Shown: one piece after another, positions 5,669-6,380 of the stretch
Numbering within the stretch: the first letter of the stretch is position 1
How the letters are laid out: every line of letters starts with the position of its first letter
NCBI GenBank assembly: GCA_003245395.1
Contig: QKDF01000240.1
Span: 1-6,380, forward strand
Source of the DNA: Clostridia bacterium
GTDB lineage: Bacteria; Bacillota; Clostridia; Oscillospirales; Oscillospiraceae
DNA: 6,380 nucleotides
Direction of reading: 5' to 3'
Translations under genes and position numbers: made by a program
Notes under the pieces: model-generated
What the model saw: only the letters and a program-made list of their open reading frames with translations
Databases searched by the model: none
Told to the model about the DNA's origin: nothing

Positions 5669-6380
5669 ATGAAAATTTTCCTGCGCCGAATCTGCACCTG
5701 TGCACTGACAATCTCTTTGCTGGCGGCGCTGAGTGTACCCGCCGCTGCGTCCGATGCCCTGGGGAATGACTTGGTTTCTAATGAAACGCAGGTTCACCAG
5801 GGAACCTATCTTTCCCAGGATGTATTCTGGAGCAGCACCTATTCCGACTTGCGGACTGAAAATCTGATTACATATCAGCCCAATACGGCTGTGACCCCAA
5901 TGGTCACTTACGGCGAAGCGCTGACCGACTGCAATACGGTTTCCGCCACGGCCGCGGCCCTGGAGAGTCAGGGATACCGCGTGGTAGCCGGAATCAACGG
6001 CGACTTTTATAATACATCCACCGGATTGCCCATTGGGCTGATGGTGACAGGCGGAGAGCTGAAGGCCAGCGACGGCGGCTATTATGCCATCGGCTTCCGG
6101 GCGGACGGAACCGCCGTACTGGGCAAGCCCACCCTGACGATTTCCGCAGACCTGGGCTATCAGGGAGCGGATTCCACCGGCTATACTACGGAGGTGATCC
6201 GTAATTTGGCTGCCGTCAATAAGGCGCGGGTGTCTACGGGCGGCATCTATCTTTATACCCACGATTTCAATGCCAAGCATACCACCGGCACCACCGAACC
6301 CGGCGTGGATGTCATCTGCTCCATCCAGAGCGGGACGCTGTCCATTGGCGGGACGGTGACGCTGACTGTGGACAGTGTGG
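5669..6380 (+). CDS. Secreted phosphodiester glycosidase (NAGPA-domain) protein, N-terminal 237 codons, runs off right edge
   Basis: The protein begins with a Sec signal peptide: a basic start (MKIFLRR), a hydrophobic stretch at about 8-22, and a likely cleavage near VPAAA-SDA (residues 27-28), so the mature part is extracytoplasmic. The region 78-131 resembles the phosphodiester glycosidase family (PF09992, relatives of the mammalian uncovering enzyme NAGPA). It contains VAGINGDFYN (106-115) and GLPIGLMVTGGEL (119-131), the family's conserved NG-aromatic and P-x-G blocks. Such proteins are thought to act on sugar-phosphodiester or exopolysaccharide substrates; the substrate here is unknown. 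The ATG at 5669 has GGAGG five nt upstream. The frame is open to the window edge, so catalytic residues further on and any C-terminal wall-anchoring modules cannot be seen. The gene diverges from the zinc-ribbon gene across about 250 nt containing an inverted repeat. Confidence 0.82.
   Translation, partial: MKIFLRRICTCALTISLLAALSVPAAASDALGNDLVSNETQVHQGTYLSQDVFWSSTYSDLRTENLITYQPNTAVTPMVTYGEALTDCNTVSATAAALESQGYRVVAGINGDFYNTSTGLPIGLMVTGGELKASDGGYYAIGFRADGTAVLGKPTLTISADLGYQGADSTGYTTEVIRNLAAVNKARVSTGGIYLYTHDFNAKHTTGTTEPGVDVICSIQSGTLSIGGTVTLTVDSV

Noticed and set aside
5633..6280. 215-codon minus-strand frame antisense to the glycosidase gene
   Set aside because: The plus strand has a signal peptide, a ribosome binding site and family motifs; the antisense frame has none.

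Overview
The window looks like chromosomal DNA from an anaerobic, spore-forming Clostridia-type Firmicute, most likely in or near the Oscillospiraceae. This is inferred from a SpoVAC spore-membrane protein, a DUF2082-type zinc-ribbon protein, strong AGGAGG-type ribosome binding sites, sigma-A-like promoters, moderately GC-rich coding DNA, and a type IIA topoisomerase pair of the kind I recall from clostridia. I see no transposase, integrase, phage gene, tRNA, rRNA or CRISPR array.

Region 1 (1-2766, minus strand). A type IIA topoisomerase B-subunit gene (661 codons) is followed after a 154-nt spacer by the matching A-subunit gene, which runs off the left edge. Both carry the residues needed for ATP hydrolysis, Mg2+ binding and DNA cleavage. 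A good sigma-A-type promoter lies about 60 nt before the B-subunit start.

Region 2 (2767-3367). About 600 nt hold no convincing gene. They contain five DnaA-box-like 9-mers, all in the same orientation (2866-3040), with AT-rich DNA around them, and a strong hairpin (3319-3355) that probably terminates spoVAC. The box cluster is the most interesting non-coding element: a possible DnaA-binding cluster or origin-like element upstream of topoisomerase genes.

Region 3 (3368-5200). spoVAC (minus) and hemW (plus) are divergent. Their candidate promoters lie head to head within about 65 nt: a forespore-sigma-like promoter for spoVAC and a sigma-A-like one for hemW. spoVAC stands alone, with no spoVAD or spoVAE beside it. 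HemW has the radical-SAM CxxxCxxCxF signature and the HNxxYW motif of the haem chaperone family.

Region 4 (5165-6380). hemW converges on a 70-codon zinc-ribbon gene; a 16-bp perfect hairpin separates them. The zinc-ribbon gene has a near-consensus extended -10 promoter. Divergent from it, a gene for a secreted phosphodiester-glycosidase (NAGPA) domain protein begins at 5669 and runs off the right edge. An 11-bp inverted repeat lies between the two promoters.

Apart from the replication/topology link suggested by the DnaA boxes and topoisomerase genes, the genes look like independent housekeeping, sporulation and envelope units. I see no clear evidence of a new multi-gene system.
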